Assembly (NCBI GenBank): GCA_029204225.1
Contig: CM055115.1
Span: forward strand, 8,601,466-8,665,465
DNA length: 64,000 bases
Source: Diphasiastrum complanatum
Taxonomy: Eukaryota; Streptophyta; Lycopodiopsida; Lycopodiales; Lycopodiaceae
Direction of reading: 5' to 3'
In this document: in pieces, positions 54,001 to 64,000 of the stretch
How positions within the stretch are numbered: position 1 is the stretch's first letter
How the letters are laid out: the number at the start of each line of letters is the position of its first letter
Notes under the pieces: model-generated
What the model was told of the DNA's origin: nothing
The model's input: the letters and a program-made list of their open reading frames with translations, nothing else
Database searches by the model: none
Made by a program: the position numbers and the translations under genes

Positions 54001-54699
54001 GTGAATGATTTACTCTCTCTATGCTATTTTCAAGATTATACTTATGAAGTTTTGCTCATATAGTAGAATCTCATTATTCTTATTTAAGTGATCATTATTC
54101 AATGCAATGAATGCTTGTCTGATGCGAGGGGAAGTAATGCTTGTTACCATAATTAGAATACAGTGACAAGTCTGAAATCGTAGTACATACATAAACGATG
54201 AATGGCATGTAGTTCCAACTTCTATAATTCCATTATCCAAATTTCATTAAAGCAAATCACAAATTGTTATAATATCTATCAGTCTGCAACGTGTAAACAA
54301 CCTAAAAGTGAAATCCTAAATTCTTCATAGTAAAGCCTGAGGAGATAGGGCTGAATCATGATACCTAAAGGCCAACTAGTGATGTCTAGCATAGCCTCCT
54401 CCTAGTCACCCATGATGTAGTGTAGGCTCTAGCTGAAGACCCTCATCCTCACCTTGTTGACATATTTGCTGTTCTTTGAAAGACAAATAGCACTTTGGCA
54501 TGCGGTGCAACTTGAAAATGCGATGCATAGTCCGACCTAGCTAAATAAATAACGAGTACCGAGGTTAATCATGGCATTCTATCACCTAGTCATATTCCAG
54601 GCAACACCCTTGGATCACTTTGTTGTGTTAGTATCCAAAGTGTTTTTTGGTCCCATTTTTTAGCCCTCTTAGGGGTCCAGTATGCATTTACACGTTCTA

Positions 54700-55159
54700 G
54701 GGTACTACCTATTATGTAGCGACTAGGGTTTTGAAGGTGTCCAAATAGCATATAAATAGAGATCGATAGAGAGAACACCACACATTTGATTGAGAGAGAG
54801 AGGGAGAGAGAGAGAGAGAGAGAGAGCGCGAGCGAGCGAGAGTGAGACCGCGAACGATTTGCCAAGAAGAGGCTTACTTGAATGCAGACGTGTTGAATGT
54901 AAGAGACAGAGGACGGAACTCAATAAATTCCTTCGAACCTCTGAGTCAGTGATAATCCGTAGCTGGGTTCGTCGACAATCTCAAGGCGAATTTTACTTCA
55001 TAATTTTTTTGTCTCACAACGTTCTCAAGCTATTTCAGAAGGTACAGCGGTAGGCCGGTAGCCTTACCTTGATTTCTGCAAAATACCCCGACGGCAAAGG
55101 TTGCTTCCTTAACTCTGCCTGAAGAAACACCGCCATGGTTTTTGTAAATTCGCTGTGAT
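54700..55159 (+). promoter_or_regulatory. Promoter and 5' leader of the right BPS1-like gene
   Basis: CTAGGGTTTT (a telo-box in reverse) at 54723-54732, TATAAATA at 54751-54758, a GA-dinucleotide run at 54792-54826 in the probable transcribed leader. Matches the left promoter closely. Confidence 0.6.
54792..54826. repeat. (GA)n microsatellite in the BPS1-like leader
   Basis: GA run with one GGG interruption; on the gene strand just downstream of the TATA box. Confidence 0.95.
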
Positions 55160-56079
55160 CTCACGGTCATGGTGCTGCCAATATGTCATTTCACGACAAT
55201 TTGTCGTCATGTCTGCAAAAATTGGAAGAGTCAATTGGAGATAAGTTTTTCACAGTAGACTGGATGCAGTATGCTGTGGATATTCTCAGATCTTCTCTTG
55301 CAGTCGTTTTGGATCTAGTGGAGAAGGTTGTTTTTCCATTAAAATGCTTTAGTACTCTGATGGATGAGACAATGCGACTTATGAATGTTTATAAAGCTTT
55401 GATGACGGGTATTTCCAGATTGCAAATTTATGGGCGGGTAGTCCATATAGCGGTTGAAGCTCTTCAAGCAGGTGGGGATGACTATGATACCATAGTTCAG
55501 GCTCTAAATCATTGCCGACGAGAGATGTCCAGAATACATCAAGCAAACAAGCAACTTGTTGATATGAAACTTGAGGCAGAGGAGGAGCTTTGGAATTTGG
55601 GTAGCAGATATGCAAAGCAATTTGATCCTTGCGCAGTAATTTACCCCATGAAGAGCATAATTTCTTTCGTTTCAATGATTCTTCTGTTTGGATTGCTTCA
55701 CATGGATAGTTCTTACTCCGCTAAACTGATTGCCATTTGTTTGACGGGCGAATGGGGTAAATCTACGTCTAATTAACATCAAAGGCTTATCGAGCAAATT
55801 GGCTTGCGGTTCAGTGAGGAAACGAAAGAGAAAATTCTTCTAAGAGAATTTGGAAACATGCAAGCTCATGTGGATAATTTTTTCATTGAATTTCAGTCAT
55901 TAGGAGAACAGGTTCCGCGCTCGTTGGAATTGCGACTGTCAGATGTTACAGAGCTTCGGCATAGCTTAAACAGTCTGAACTGTGGTTTGGAAAGTTTGGA
56001 GTGCACCGTACGTGATCTTTTTGATGACATAGTCGCGGGTAGGGCAAAACTCATTTCTGCAGTAAGGAAATTTTGTTGA
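55136..56079 (+). pseudogene. BYPASS1 (BPS1)-like protein gene, right copy
   Basis: Same protein as at 35764-36704. The ancestral ATG at 55136 is followed by MVFVNSL and then TGA (CGA in the left copy), so translation would need the second ATG at 55183 (MSFHDNLSSCLQKLEESIGD). The frame runs 197 residues to a TAA at 55774 (TCA in the left copy), then resumes at 55804 with LRFSEETKEKILLREFGNMQ, EFQSLGEQVPRSLELRLSDV and the intact C-terminus ending SAVRKFC at 56079. By eye the two copies differ at 11 of 197 shared residues. The lesions differ between copies, so each decayed independently after duplication. Known family role as for the left copy; activity here is doubtful. Confidence 0.75.
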
Positions 56080-56660
56080 GTGATTCTTCACTAGTTGCAC
56101 ATCTAGAATGACTATCGCAAGATTATTTACTAGCTGGATATTGAGGAGTAACATGGCATCAAATTAACTGACAAAAATAGAACATCTTTTATCGTTGTTT
56201 ATGTTCTTGAAAGGCAAGATAATTGAGGTCTACAATCTACTTGGTAGAGAAAATTGTAATTGTGATTGCTCTGTCTCATATGCTCGTGGCCTTTACTATG
56301 TCTCCTTTGTAGTATTACCATTGCGTCAGCATTTTGCTTAGAATATATCTGAACGGGCACAAAGTTTTACAAGCCAAAAAGATAAGTTAATTCGTTAAGT
56401 GTCTTTCAATCAAAAAGAGCATGAACAATATAATTTCATCACTACGAGCTATAGGCATATGATCATCAATTGCAATCGTTTAAGGCAGAAGTTCAATAAA
56501 CTCAAATTTGTGATTGCTCCCTGTTATACAATTCATGAAAGGACAAACTGTTGGAATTGAAATCTTAAGTGTCCTACGATGGCAGAAATCTATCAATACA
56601 GTACTATTCAATGTTTACAGTGTACACACATCCTTGTCATAAGTACGCTATGTCATATAT
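56080..56660 (+). other. Downstream flank of the right BPS1-like gene
   Basis: No gene. This flank, with the last coding segment, is the part also found at 126-512 and 31931-32403. Confidence 0.6.
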
Positions 56661-56699
56661 GCTATTCTATTTAAACGACAACAGATTTTGGGATCATAA

Positions 56700-58420
56700 A
56701 AACCCTTAGGCATAACTTAGTCAAATCTACAAAAGGCTTCAGTGCATAGCTCTAAGTCAAGAACTGCTCGAGTTAGACAATTTGAAATCTGCTTTATAGA
56801 ACTCAAAAAGCAACAACATATGAGATGTCTGTACAATGGAATCATGGCATACATCTAACTCGAGCACTGCTCAAATTAGACACCAACTCTGTCCAGATTA
56901 CACACTCCTACCAATTATAGCACTGCTCGAATTCGACAATTTGGAATCTGGTCTATACAATTAAAAAAAAGCAAACTTACAACATATGTCTACAAAGCCT
57001 TCAGAGCATACCTCTAACTCGAGTTGGACACCAAATTTTGTCCAGATTATACCCTCTTGAAAAGGATTCATATAATACTTGTACACTAAAAAATAGTCAA
57101 ATATTATATGTCTACAAAAGGCTTTAGAGCATAGCTCTAATTCGAGAACCGCTCGAGTTAGACAAATTGAAATCTGCTTTATAGAACTAAAAAAAGAAAT
57201 AGCATATGATATGTCTGTACAATGGAATCATGGCATACATCTAACTCAAGCACTGCTCAAGTTAGACACCAACTTTGTCCAGATTATACAATCCTGCCAA
57301 TTATAGCAAGCCTGACAAAAGAATCATAGCATATCTAATTCAAGCACTACTCGACTTCATTTTTTTTGGAATCTAGTCTACACAACTAAAAATGCAATCC
57401 AACATCATATGTCTACAAAGCTTCAGAGAATACCTCGAACTCGAGCACTGTTCGAGTTGGACACCAAAATTTTGTCCAGATTATACACTCTTGGCAATTA
57501 TAGCAAGCTTGACAAAGGAACCATGGTCAAACTTCTGTTATGAATTGATCATTACCATTATGTTAGTTTGCATACCTAACTCGAGCACTTCTCGAGTTCC
57601 ACAATTTGGAATCTAGTCTACACAACTAAAAATGCAATCCAACATCATATGTCTGCACAGGCTTCAGAGCATAGCTCCAACTTGAGCACTGCTCGAGTTG
57701 CACACCAAATTTTGTCAACATTATACACTCATGATATAGTATTAATACTTGTTCAACTAAAAGACAATCAAATATCATATGTCTACAAAAGGCTTCAGAG
57801 CACAGCTCTAACTCGAGCACTGCTCGAGTTAGACAGTTTGAAATCTACTTTATAGAGCTCAAAAAGCAATAGCATATGAGATGTCTGTACAATGGAATCA
57901 TGGCATACATCTAACTCGAGCACTGCTCAAGCTAGACACCATTTTTGTCTAGATTACACACTCCTACCAATTATAGCAAGCTTGACAAAGGAATCATGGC
58001 AAACCTAACTCGAGCACTGCTCGACTTCCACAATTTGGAATCTGGTCTACACAACTAAAAATGCAATCTAACATCATATGTCTACAAAGGCTTCAGAGAA
58101 TATCTCCAAATGAAGCATTGCTCAAGTTGGACACCAACTTTTGTCCAGATTATACCCTCCTGACAAAGGATTCATATAATACATGTAGAACTGAAAAATA
58201 GTCGAATATGATATGTCTACAAAAGGCTTCAGAGCACAGCTCTAATTCGAGCACTACTCGAGTTTGAAAATTTGTAATCTACTTTATACAACTCAAAAAG
58301 CAATTGCTAATAATATGTCTATACAATGGAATCATGGCATGCATCTGCCTCGAACACTGCTCAAGTTAGACACCAACTTTGTCTAGCTTATACACTCTTG
58401 GCAATTATAGCAAGCCTAAC
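56700..58420. repeat. Tandem array 1 with palindromic CTCGAG motif
   Basis: Units of about 100-120 bp in a higher-order period of roughly 390-435 bp: AAAAGGCTTCAGAGCATAGC recurs at about 56731, 57117, 57786 and 58220, and GGAATCATGGCATACATCT at about 56838, 57224, 57893 and 58329 (one interval, 669 bp, has extra units). Most units carry ACTCGAGCACTGCTCGAGT or a decayed form. The best copy, 57807-57833, is 13-nt arms (TCTAACTCGAGCA and its complement) around one central C. No coding frame is conserved. Confidence 0.85.
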
Positions 58421-58421
58421 A

Positions 58422-58424
<3 letters not shown>

Positions 58425-58469
<45 letters not shown>
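58425..58469. repeat. (TC)n microsatellite
   Basis: TC run of about 45 bp at the end of array 1. Confidence 0.96.
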
Positions 58470-58472
<3 letters not shown>

Positions 58473-59960
58473 AGTTTTCAGAATATTGCAGATATTTCTC
58501 TAGCATTGTGAACTCTAGCAAGGCGATATTCCTCAACGCCTTGGATATCTACTCGTGAAACATTTAATTTATGACTACATTGTTTTCAAGGAATACAATA
58601 TAGCAATGCGCTAATATTCAAAGGGGTAGAGGTTTTCTAAGAGATCATTTAGACACATTGCGATTGAATGGCGATTTTGACAATGCTTGCAAGAGTATGG
58701 AGTCTTTGGAAATGTGCCTACCTTACTATTGCCACTACTATTGTACCTGTATGATCTTGTCACTTTCGTTGTACCTGCATGGACTATATGAACTTGTCGC
58801 TTCATTTTTCCTAAATGAATTGTAAATGCTAATGCTGACTTAGAAGCGTAATCTCTGATTGTGTGCCTGTATGATTTTGTCGCTTTTGTTGTTCCTGTGT
58901 AATCTGTTATTGCTAATCTTGTCTGAGCAGCGTAATCTCTAATCGTATTCTCAAATCTTTGCTAGTGAAAACCTGGAGGGAAATTCAACTAGATTACTAA
59001 TCTCTAGTATAATCTCTGCTCTCTAGATTGCTAATCTCTAGTCTAATCTAAGCTCTTCCAAGAGCCACGTTTCAAAAAATTTGCAAGTCACTAGTTTCTA
59101 GTCTCTAGTAGTCTAAAATTGGGAGAACCAAAATTCAAATTTAGTCAAGGTGAGAGTTTGGCATAGAAGTCTTATACCCAGTCATTTCTTAATTAAAACA
59201 TAAATAAGACATAATTTTGCCATGTGTTTTTACAGCTTTTGCAATGCAATTTTGTTTTGGAAACACAAAAATGCATTTGGGAATATATATGTGAGCATTG
59301 ATATCTATGATTCTAGTTTCCTTTGATAATTATTTGAAATGTCTCACATATGTTTGAGCTCTTCTATATTTCACATATTAATTATGAAGTCATGTGTGTG
59401 TTATGAGACAATATATGAAGTCTCATGTATTACTAGTAACATATCTGATGACTAATGTCATCAAATATATTAAACAATTTGTTTAAAATGTTTGTCTTGA
59501 ACGTTTTTGGTGATACTTGACATATTGTAGCCATAGCCGATTTTGTATTTTTGCTCTAATCTAATGTGGTGTATAGACTCCTTGTATTTACTAATAGGAT
59601 GTTGTTCCATTACCAAACTACTAGCCTTTAAATGAACAACTCTTTGTGTGATCAAATTTGCTCTAGTCTTGAATTTTTGGACTTTGAACAAAGATTGTTG
59701 TGTTATTAAATAATTTTTTTTGTTTCCTTAAAAAAAAAAATATCTTTTAAACCCTAATCAATGAAACTACCTAATGTAGTCCCAAAAGTACTAGGTTTGA
59801 AATACACAAAGTCAGAAATACTAATGGTCATGACTCATGAGAAATTCAAATGAATGATTTCTTTATCATGTCAATAAGTTGTCATTAGAACATTGGGGGA
59901 AAAATTGGGGGAAAAATTGCATACTTTTTTTTTGGACACCTTTACTATAGTCTTAAAAAA
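58470..59960. other. No recognised gene
   Basis: AT-rich DNA between the two arrays. Short near-repeats of TCTAGTCTAATCT occur at 58980-59120. No domain or element end seen. Confidence 0.45.
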
Positions 59961-59974
59961 AATTAGATCCAGCC

Positions 59975-61250
59975 TACTCAAGCAGTGCTCGAGTTCTAGC
60001 CATTTCTTCTGCCCTCTCTATATGAACGCTTGTACTACAGTCTAGTCATTTTAGAACTTGAGCACTAACTCAAGTTGCAAGAGTTTTATAATGATACAAA
60101 TTTATGGGTTCCTGTCTTGATTTGAAATTCCAACTTTGACATGTATCTCGAGCAATGCTCGACTTAGAAACTGTTAATTGATAAGTGAAGATGCTAAACT
60201 TTATTGGTTTCGTATTTTGAGAGCGGAAGAGATGGTCAATCTTGTCTTTCTTTCCAAGAGTGTTTGATTTTGACATGGTGGGCAACCAGCTTCTACATCT
60301 AGCTCGAGCACTGCTCGAGTTAAGACACCAATTTAGGAAGTTTTTTTTTCTGAATTCACTGATATGGTAAAATTACTTTTTTGCACTTTTATCAAAGTAT
60401 ATGCAATCACCTTCTACCTCTAACCAGTGAGCACTGCTCAAGTTAGCCAAGAGATTATGTTGTTGATGTTCAATGTAGCACAAATTTCTCCATCCAACAA
60501 TTGTGTTCCAACTTTGGCATGTAACTTGAGCAATGCTCAAGTTATAAACTCTTTATTGGTAAGTAAAAATATTGAAGTTTATTGGTTTTGTATTTTGAGA
60601 AGCTTTAACAGAAGTTCTAACAGTCTTATTTTTACAATGATGTTCTAGCACTGCTCGAGTTAGCCCAAATTATGTTCAAGATTTGTCCAGGCACCAATTT
60701 TGATCCGACTTTGAAATGGCCGGAAACTAGCTTCTACTTCTAACTCAAGTACTACTCGAGTTAGGCAATTTTTTCAAATTTTTTTTTGGAACTCACCACT
60801 ATGGAAAACCTACAGATTTGCACTTTTATGAAAGTGGATTCAATTAGCTTTCCCCTCTAACTCGAGCATGGCTCGAGATAGCCAGCATATTATGTTGTTG
60901 ATGTTCAATGTAACACAAAATTTGTCCATCCGTCAAATGTGTTCCATATTTGACATGTAACTCGAGCAATGCTCGAGCTAGAAACTGTTTATTGGTAAAT
61001 AAAAATACTGAACTTTATTTGTTTCGTATTTTGAGAGCGGAAGAGGGGGTCAATCTTGTCTTCCTTTCCAGTAGTGTCCGACTTCGACATGGTGGGCAAT
61101 CTGCTTCTACCTCTAACTCGAGCACTGCTCGAGTTAGCCAACAGATTATGTTGTTGATGTTCAATGTAGCACAAAATTTTTCCAATTGTGTTCCAACATT
61201 GACATGAAAGTTGAGCAATGCTCTAGCTATAAATTGTTTATTGGTAAGTA
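59975..61250. repeat. Tandem array 2, different backbone, same palindrome
   Basis: About twelve copies of the CTCGAGCACTGCTCGAG-type palindrome at 60-160 bp spacing, in a backbone unlike array 1: ATTATGTTGTTGATGTTCAA recurs at about 60450, 60890 and 61145, and TTTATTGGTAAGTAAAA at 60550, 60990 and 61235. Two forms alternate: centre CACTG (followed by TTAGCC) and centre CAATG (followed by TAGAAAC). A clean copy with 12-nt arms is at 61113-61137. Confidence 0.8.
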
Positions 61251-61423
61251 AAATGTTGAAGTTATTGTTTCGTATTTTCAGAAGCTTTAACAGAAAGAAG
61301 TTCTAACACTACTATTTTTACAGTGATGGATCATTTGCAGGAATAATTGTTCCCCTTATGAGTGACATCGAGAATTTAGTAAAGATTGACAATAAGTATG
61401 AGTGACATCGAGAATTTAGTTTG

Positions 61424-62602
61424 ACAATAAGTATAAGTGGTACTTTGAGGTTTTTGAGAATGGTTCTAAATTAGACATATTTTTCTTTGTGCTTTGGATT
61501 GATACAGGAAACACTACGAGTTGTGGATGTGTGGTGGATATTCAAGAGGAATTGGATGATTGTGGTTCTGCATTTTTGAAAATATTTACTAAAAAGAATG
61601 AGAAATATTTTGAGATCTATGCTAGTATCGTTGATTATGATGTCGCGCTGATGGTAGCAAGCGTTTAGAAAAATCTGAACTCTTGCTACGGATTGAATTG
61701 GCTATTCACACAAGGAGATACTTGAAGGCTTTCGAAGGGCCAAAAGCAAAATTCAAAATTATCCTAGTTTTCTTGGGTCGGAAAGAAATGTTCCAAAAAA
61801 AAAGTCCAGACAATGAACTAAAGAAGTGGAAGGGACAAGTGCTACGGAGAGACATAATCACCATGAATCACCTGCAAATATGACTTTAGTGGTTACAATA
61901 GTGGACGCAATTCCACCTAGGAGTTTTCAACCACCTTCACAAAAAGAGCAAAAGAGTAGGAAAAAGGGTGTCAAAGAAAAGAAGGATGTTTTGATTGAAG
62001 TTGTCTCAAAAAAATCAAAGGCCTCAAAATCATGCGATGAAGATGCACTTGCAAAAACAAATATGAGATTGGATGCCTTTAAGAAGTTGTATCCTCTGGG
62101 TATACAAACTAAGATTCAAATTGATGTAACCAAGTGTGAGCTTCTCCCAGTGCAATATAACTGTAGGCCTTTCAATGGAGATTATTTTGTTGCGTTGCAG
62201 AGATTGTTGTTTAACACTATTGGGGTGAAGTTGCCCCCAGTAGATGTGATCCCATTTTATTCAAAAACTGGGGAGTTTGTAGAGGTGTTCGACAGCAAAA
62301 TTTTAAAGAACAAGGCAGTACAGATAAAATTTTATGTTGTGGATGGACAACATACAATACAAGCGGCAATCTTTCACTTGGTTCCAACAAGGATGAACCC
62401 ATTGAAGACATTTGAAGTGAAGAAAACTCAAATGATGAACAATAAATGTTGTTACACACTTTCAATAGGATCCAATAATGGAGTACTATCTCCTCCTATG
62501 AAAGATCTTACAACAATTTGTGAATTGATTATCACTAGCTACTCAAATCTCTCTAAAACAAGATCTATTTCACATCAAATGATAGAGTATAGGCAAAGTT
62601 AG
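61424..62602 (+). CDS. Unknown protein with DGQHT motif resembling a ParB/sulfiredoxin-type fold
   Basis: The main frame is open from 61826 and has its first ATG at 61880, ending at 62602. It begins with a Lys-rich stretch (KEQKSRKKGVKEKKD, possible nuclear signal), then LDAFKKLYPLGIQTKIQID, VTKCELLPVQYNCRPFNGDY, FVALQRLLFNTIGVKLPPVD and, at 62336-62368, VVDGQHTIQAA. A strand followed by NxRPFNGDY and, about 60 residues on, a (V/I)DG(N/Q)H loop is the layout of ParB-like domains, where the loop is usually DGxHR. Two broken frames upstream (61424-61666, YFEVFENGSKLDIFFFVLWI and SCGCVVDIQEELDDCGSAFL; and 61683-61855) read like parts of the same protein, separated by a stop at 61666 and a frame change. 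It may be a multi-exon gene or a pseudogene. Function unknown; the fold call is inference from motif and spacing. Confidence 0.45.
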
Positions 62603-63155
62603 GATCTAACACTCTTAGCACATGTGAAATACACTAAGAAACCAAATTTGACTCAAATACAATGATATTGCATGAAACAAAATGGCTAAGATCTCAAAAC
62701 AGTGCCTAGATCACATATAGATGAGATTGGCAAGCATACAACTGTGATTTTGGATCAACCAAGCAATCTCTTGACCAAACCAAATGTGTCCACCCAGGTC
62801 TAGGTGCCCTACCTAACCCTATTCAAAAGCTTATAACTTTTGATTGGCTCAACCAAATGGAATGAAACTGATTGCAACAGAAACTAGACAAAAATAGCTT
62901 CAAAACAAGCTATCAAGCAAGATAAATGGATCAAACATGAGAGGGAACTTCCAAACTGAAATCGGATGTTCCTCACACGTGTCTGAGCACCTGATTCCGT
63001 ACAGTACCAGGTCAGACCCAATCAATGTCCTTTTGATCTCTTTTGATCCAAGATTGAACAAGATAGCTAGGAAAATGGGCCTTGACAACTTCTAGCTCAA
63101 GATTGATGAAAAAATTTTCACTTAGATGGATCAAAATGCATGGTAACCTTAGGTA
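62603..63155. other. Non-coding, probably interior of a minus-strand LTR element
   Basis: Lies on the internal side of the primer site at 63156. No gag or pol frame was recognised on either strand; the far LTR was not found. Confidence 0.4.
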
Positions 63156-63168
63156 GGCTCTGATACCA
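63156..63168 (-). other. Primer binding site, initiator-Met tRNA
   Basis: On the minus strand TGGTATCAGAGCC, a full match to the Met-tRNA primer sequence, directly after the CA end of the LTR. Confidence 0.85.
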
Positions 63169-63828
63169 TGTTGAATTTCACACGTGTGAACTATCCACTA
63201 CATGTACTTGTGATCTCCTAAGGTGTGTAGATGCACCAAGATCAAGACTAGATTGAGATTCAAGATCAATCTTGAATCCTATGGCAAAAACACACTACTA
63301 CATGCATTCAATCACTTCCAACTCTCACTCACACATGTGAGAAGTATTCAAAAAATAATCTAAGTAAAAACAAGCTGCTCTCCTCGGGTAGAGAGAGAAA
63401 ATGCATCATGAGCTCTCGAGTAGAGAGAGAAAGCTAGAAATCCAATAACTCACAAAATCCATGAAATCACCAAGTCAATTACATTCAAAATGAAGAGTAC
63501 AATGATACTAGTAGGTCCACGAGCTACCACTATGCTTAACTATGATTGGACCATATTTTGTCACCTCTTGATCCTATTGGATCATTGATCTATGCACCTC
63601 TTAATTCTATTGGACTATATTCAAGCACACCTCAATTTCCTATTGGACCTCACAAGGTTCCACCTCTAAATCCTATTGGACCTCTTGGAATTCATCAAAC
63701 AAAAACTTTACACTTGTCTACACTCTAATTAGCAAGTATTTAGCCTCTTACTCTATTTTGGCTCAATAGTGGCATTACAAGTGGAAATGCATAATTTGCC
63801 ATCTATGCCAAATTTATTCCTATCAACA
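63169..63828 (-). mobile_element. LTR of a minus-strand retrotransposon
   Basis: 660 bp with 6-bp inverted ends (TGTTGA ... TCAACA in plus orientation) ending exactly at the primer site, so this is the 5' LTR of an element running leftwards. TCACACGTGTGA at about 63178 is a perfect 12-bp palindrome with a G-box core (CACGTG). The target duplication would be TCCTA (63829-63833); its partner was not found. Confidence 0.75.
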
Positions 63829-64000
63829 TCCTACACCTAGATGCTTGATGTAAAAAAACATAAGACCCCTATATATAACATAGATAATCTTTTTCAATTC
63901 TTCACAGGCATATGTTGGATTTGTAGCAAATTGGATAGCTCTTTCTCCAAAGTGCTAGGTTCCTCAAATTTTCTTTGAATCTAGTTGTAGCAAACCTTTG
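63829..64000. other. Flank at window end, nothing recognised
   Basis: Short AT-rich stretch after the LTR; no feature seen. Confidence 0.4.

Larger units (their letters stand above)
53650..56660. repeat. Right arm of the 3-kb inverted duplication
   Basis: Reverse complement of 35155-38195, with the same content in reverse order: pol 3' end and LTR of copia-A (53650-54000), upstream flank, promoter, BPS1-like gene (plus), downstream flank. Outside the arm the DNA is repeat R on one side and the palindromic tandem array on the other. Confidence 0.85.

Noticed and set aside
56700-61250. CRISPR-like array interpretation of the spaced palindromes
   Set aside because: Spacing and spacers are not uniform or unique: the spacers themselves are repeats, the context is plant nuclear DNA, and no cas-like gene is present.
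62217-62465. 82-residue minus-strand frame
   Set aside because: Shadow of the DGQHT-motif gene on the plus strand.

Overview
This is AT-rich nuclear DNA from a land plant. The evidence is two copies of a BYPASS1 (BPS1)-like plant gene, plant-type Ty1/copia and Ty3/gypsy elements (one a chromovirus with a chromodomain), a CACTA (En/Spm) transposase with GT-AG introns, plant initiator-Met tRNA primer sites, and a TATA / telo-box / GA-tract promoter. I cannot name the species. The dense, nested, decayed transposons suggest a large repeat-rich genome. I saw no tRNA, rRNA, CRISPR array, organellar gene or bacterial operon. Most reading frames are broken, and many apparent ORF starts mean little in eukaryotic exons.

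Layout. 1-10.8 kb: chimeric retrotransposon fragments (copia-A gag joined to a gypsy/coiled-coil segment) repeated in tandem-like units, interrupted by a copia element (LTR at 2714, primer site at 2973) and a dispersed repeat D. 10.8-12.7 kb: a coiled-coil ORF remnant and unassigned DNA. 12.7-20.0 kb: a gypsy LTR fragment, a cluster of short palindromes, and a decayed CACTA transposase whose exons flank a decayed SET-like protein. 20-23 kb: unassigned. 23-27.6 kb: gypsy and copia pieces in mixed orientation. 27.7-35.1 kb: duplicated unassigned repeats, the integrase-chromodomain end of a gypsy chromovirus with its 3' LTR, a second truncated LTR, and a gag of another copia family.

35.2-56.7 kb is framed by a large inverted duplication (arms of about 3 kb, 15.5 kb apart). 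Each arm carries a BPS1-like gene, its promoter and the 3' end of a copia element. Between the arms lie a complete non-autonomous LTR retrotransposon (38687-43712, target duplication CTATC, Met-tRNA primer site, purine tract), repeat D copy 2, and two copia families. 56.7-61.3 kb holds two tandem arrays with different backbones that share a near-perfect palindrome built on CTCGAG. 61.4-62.6 kb encodes an unfamiliar protein with a DGQHT motif resembling the ParB/sulfiredoxin fold. The window closes with an LTR and primer site of a minus-strand retrotransposon.

The genes do not form a pathway. The main content is a record of repeated insertion, recombination and duplication. The host-like genes are the paired BPS1-like copies (both damaged) and the DGQHT-motif gene. 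The most unusual signals are the shared palindrome in the two arrays, the DGQHT protein, the inverted BPS1 duplication, and a copia family in which several copies share a lost integrase segment and a lost protease aspartate.
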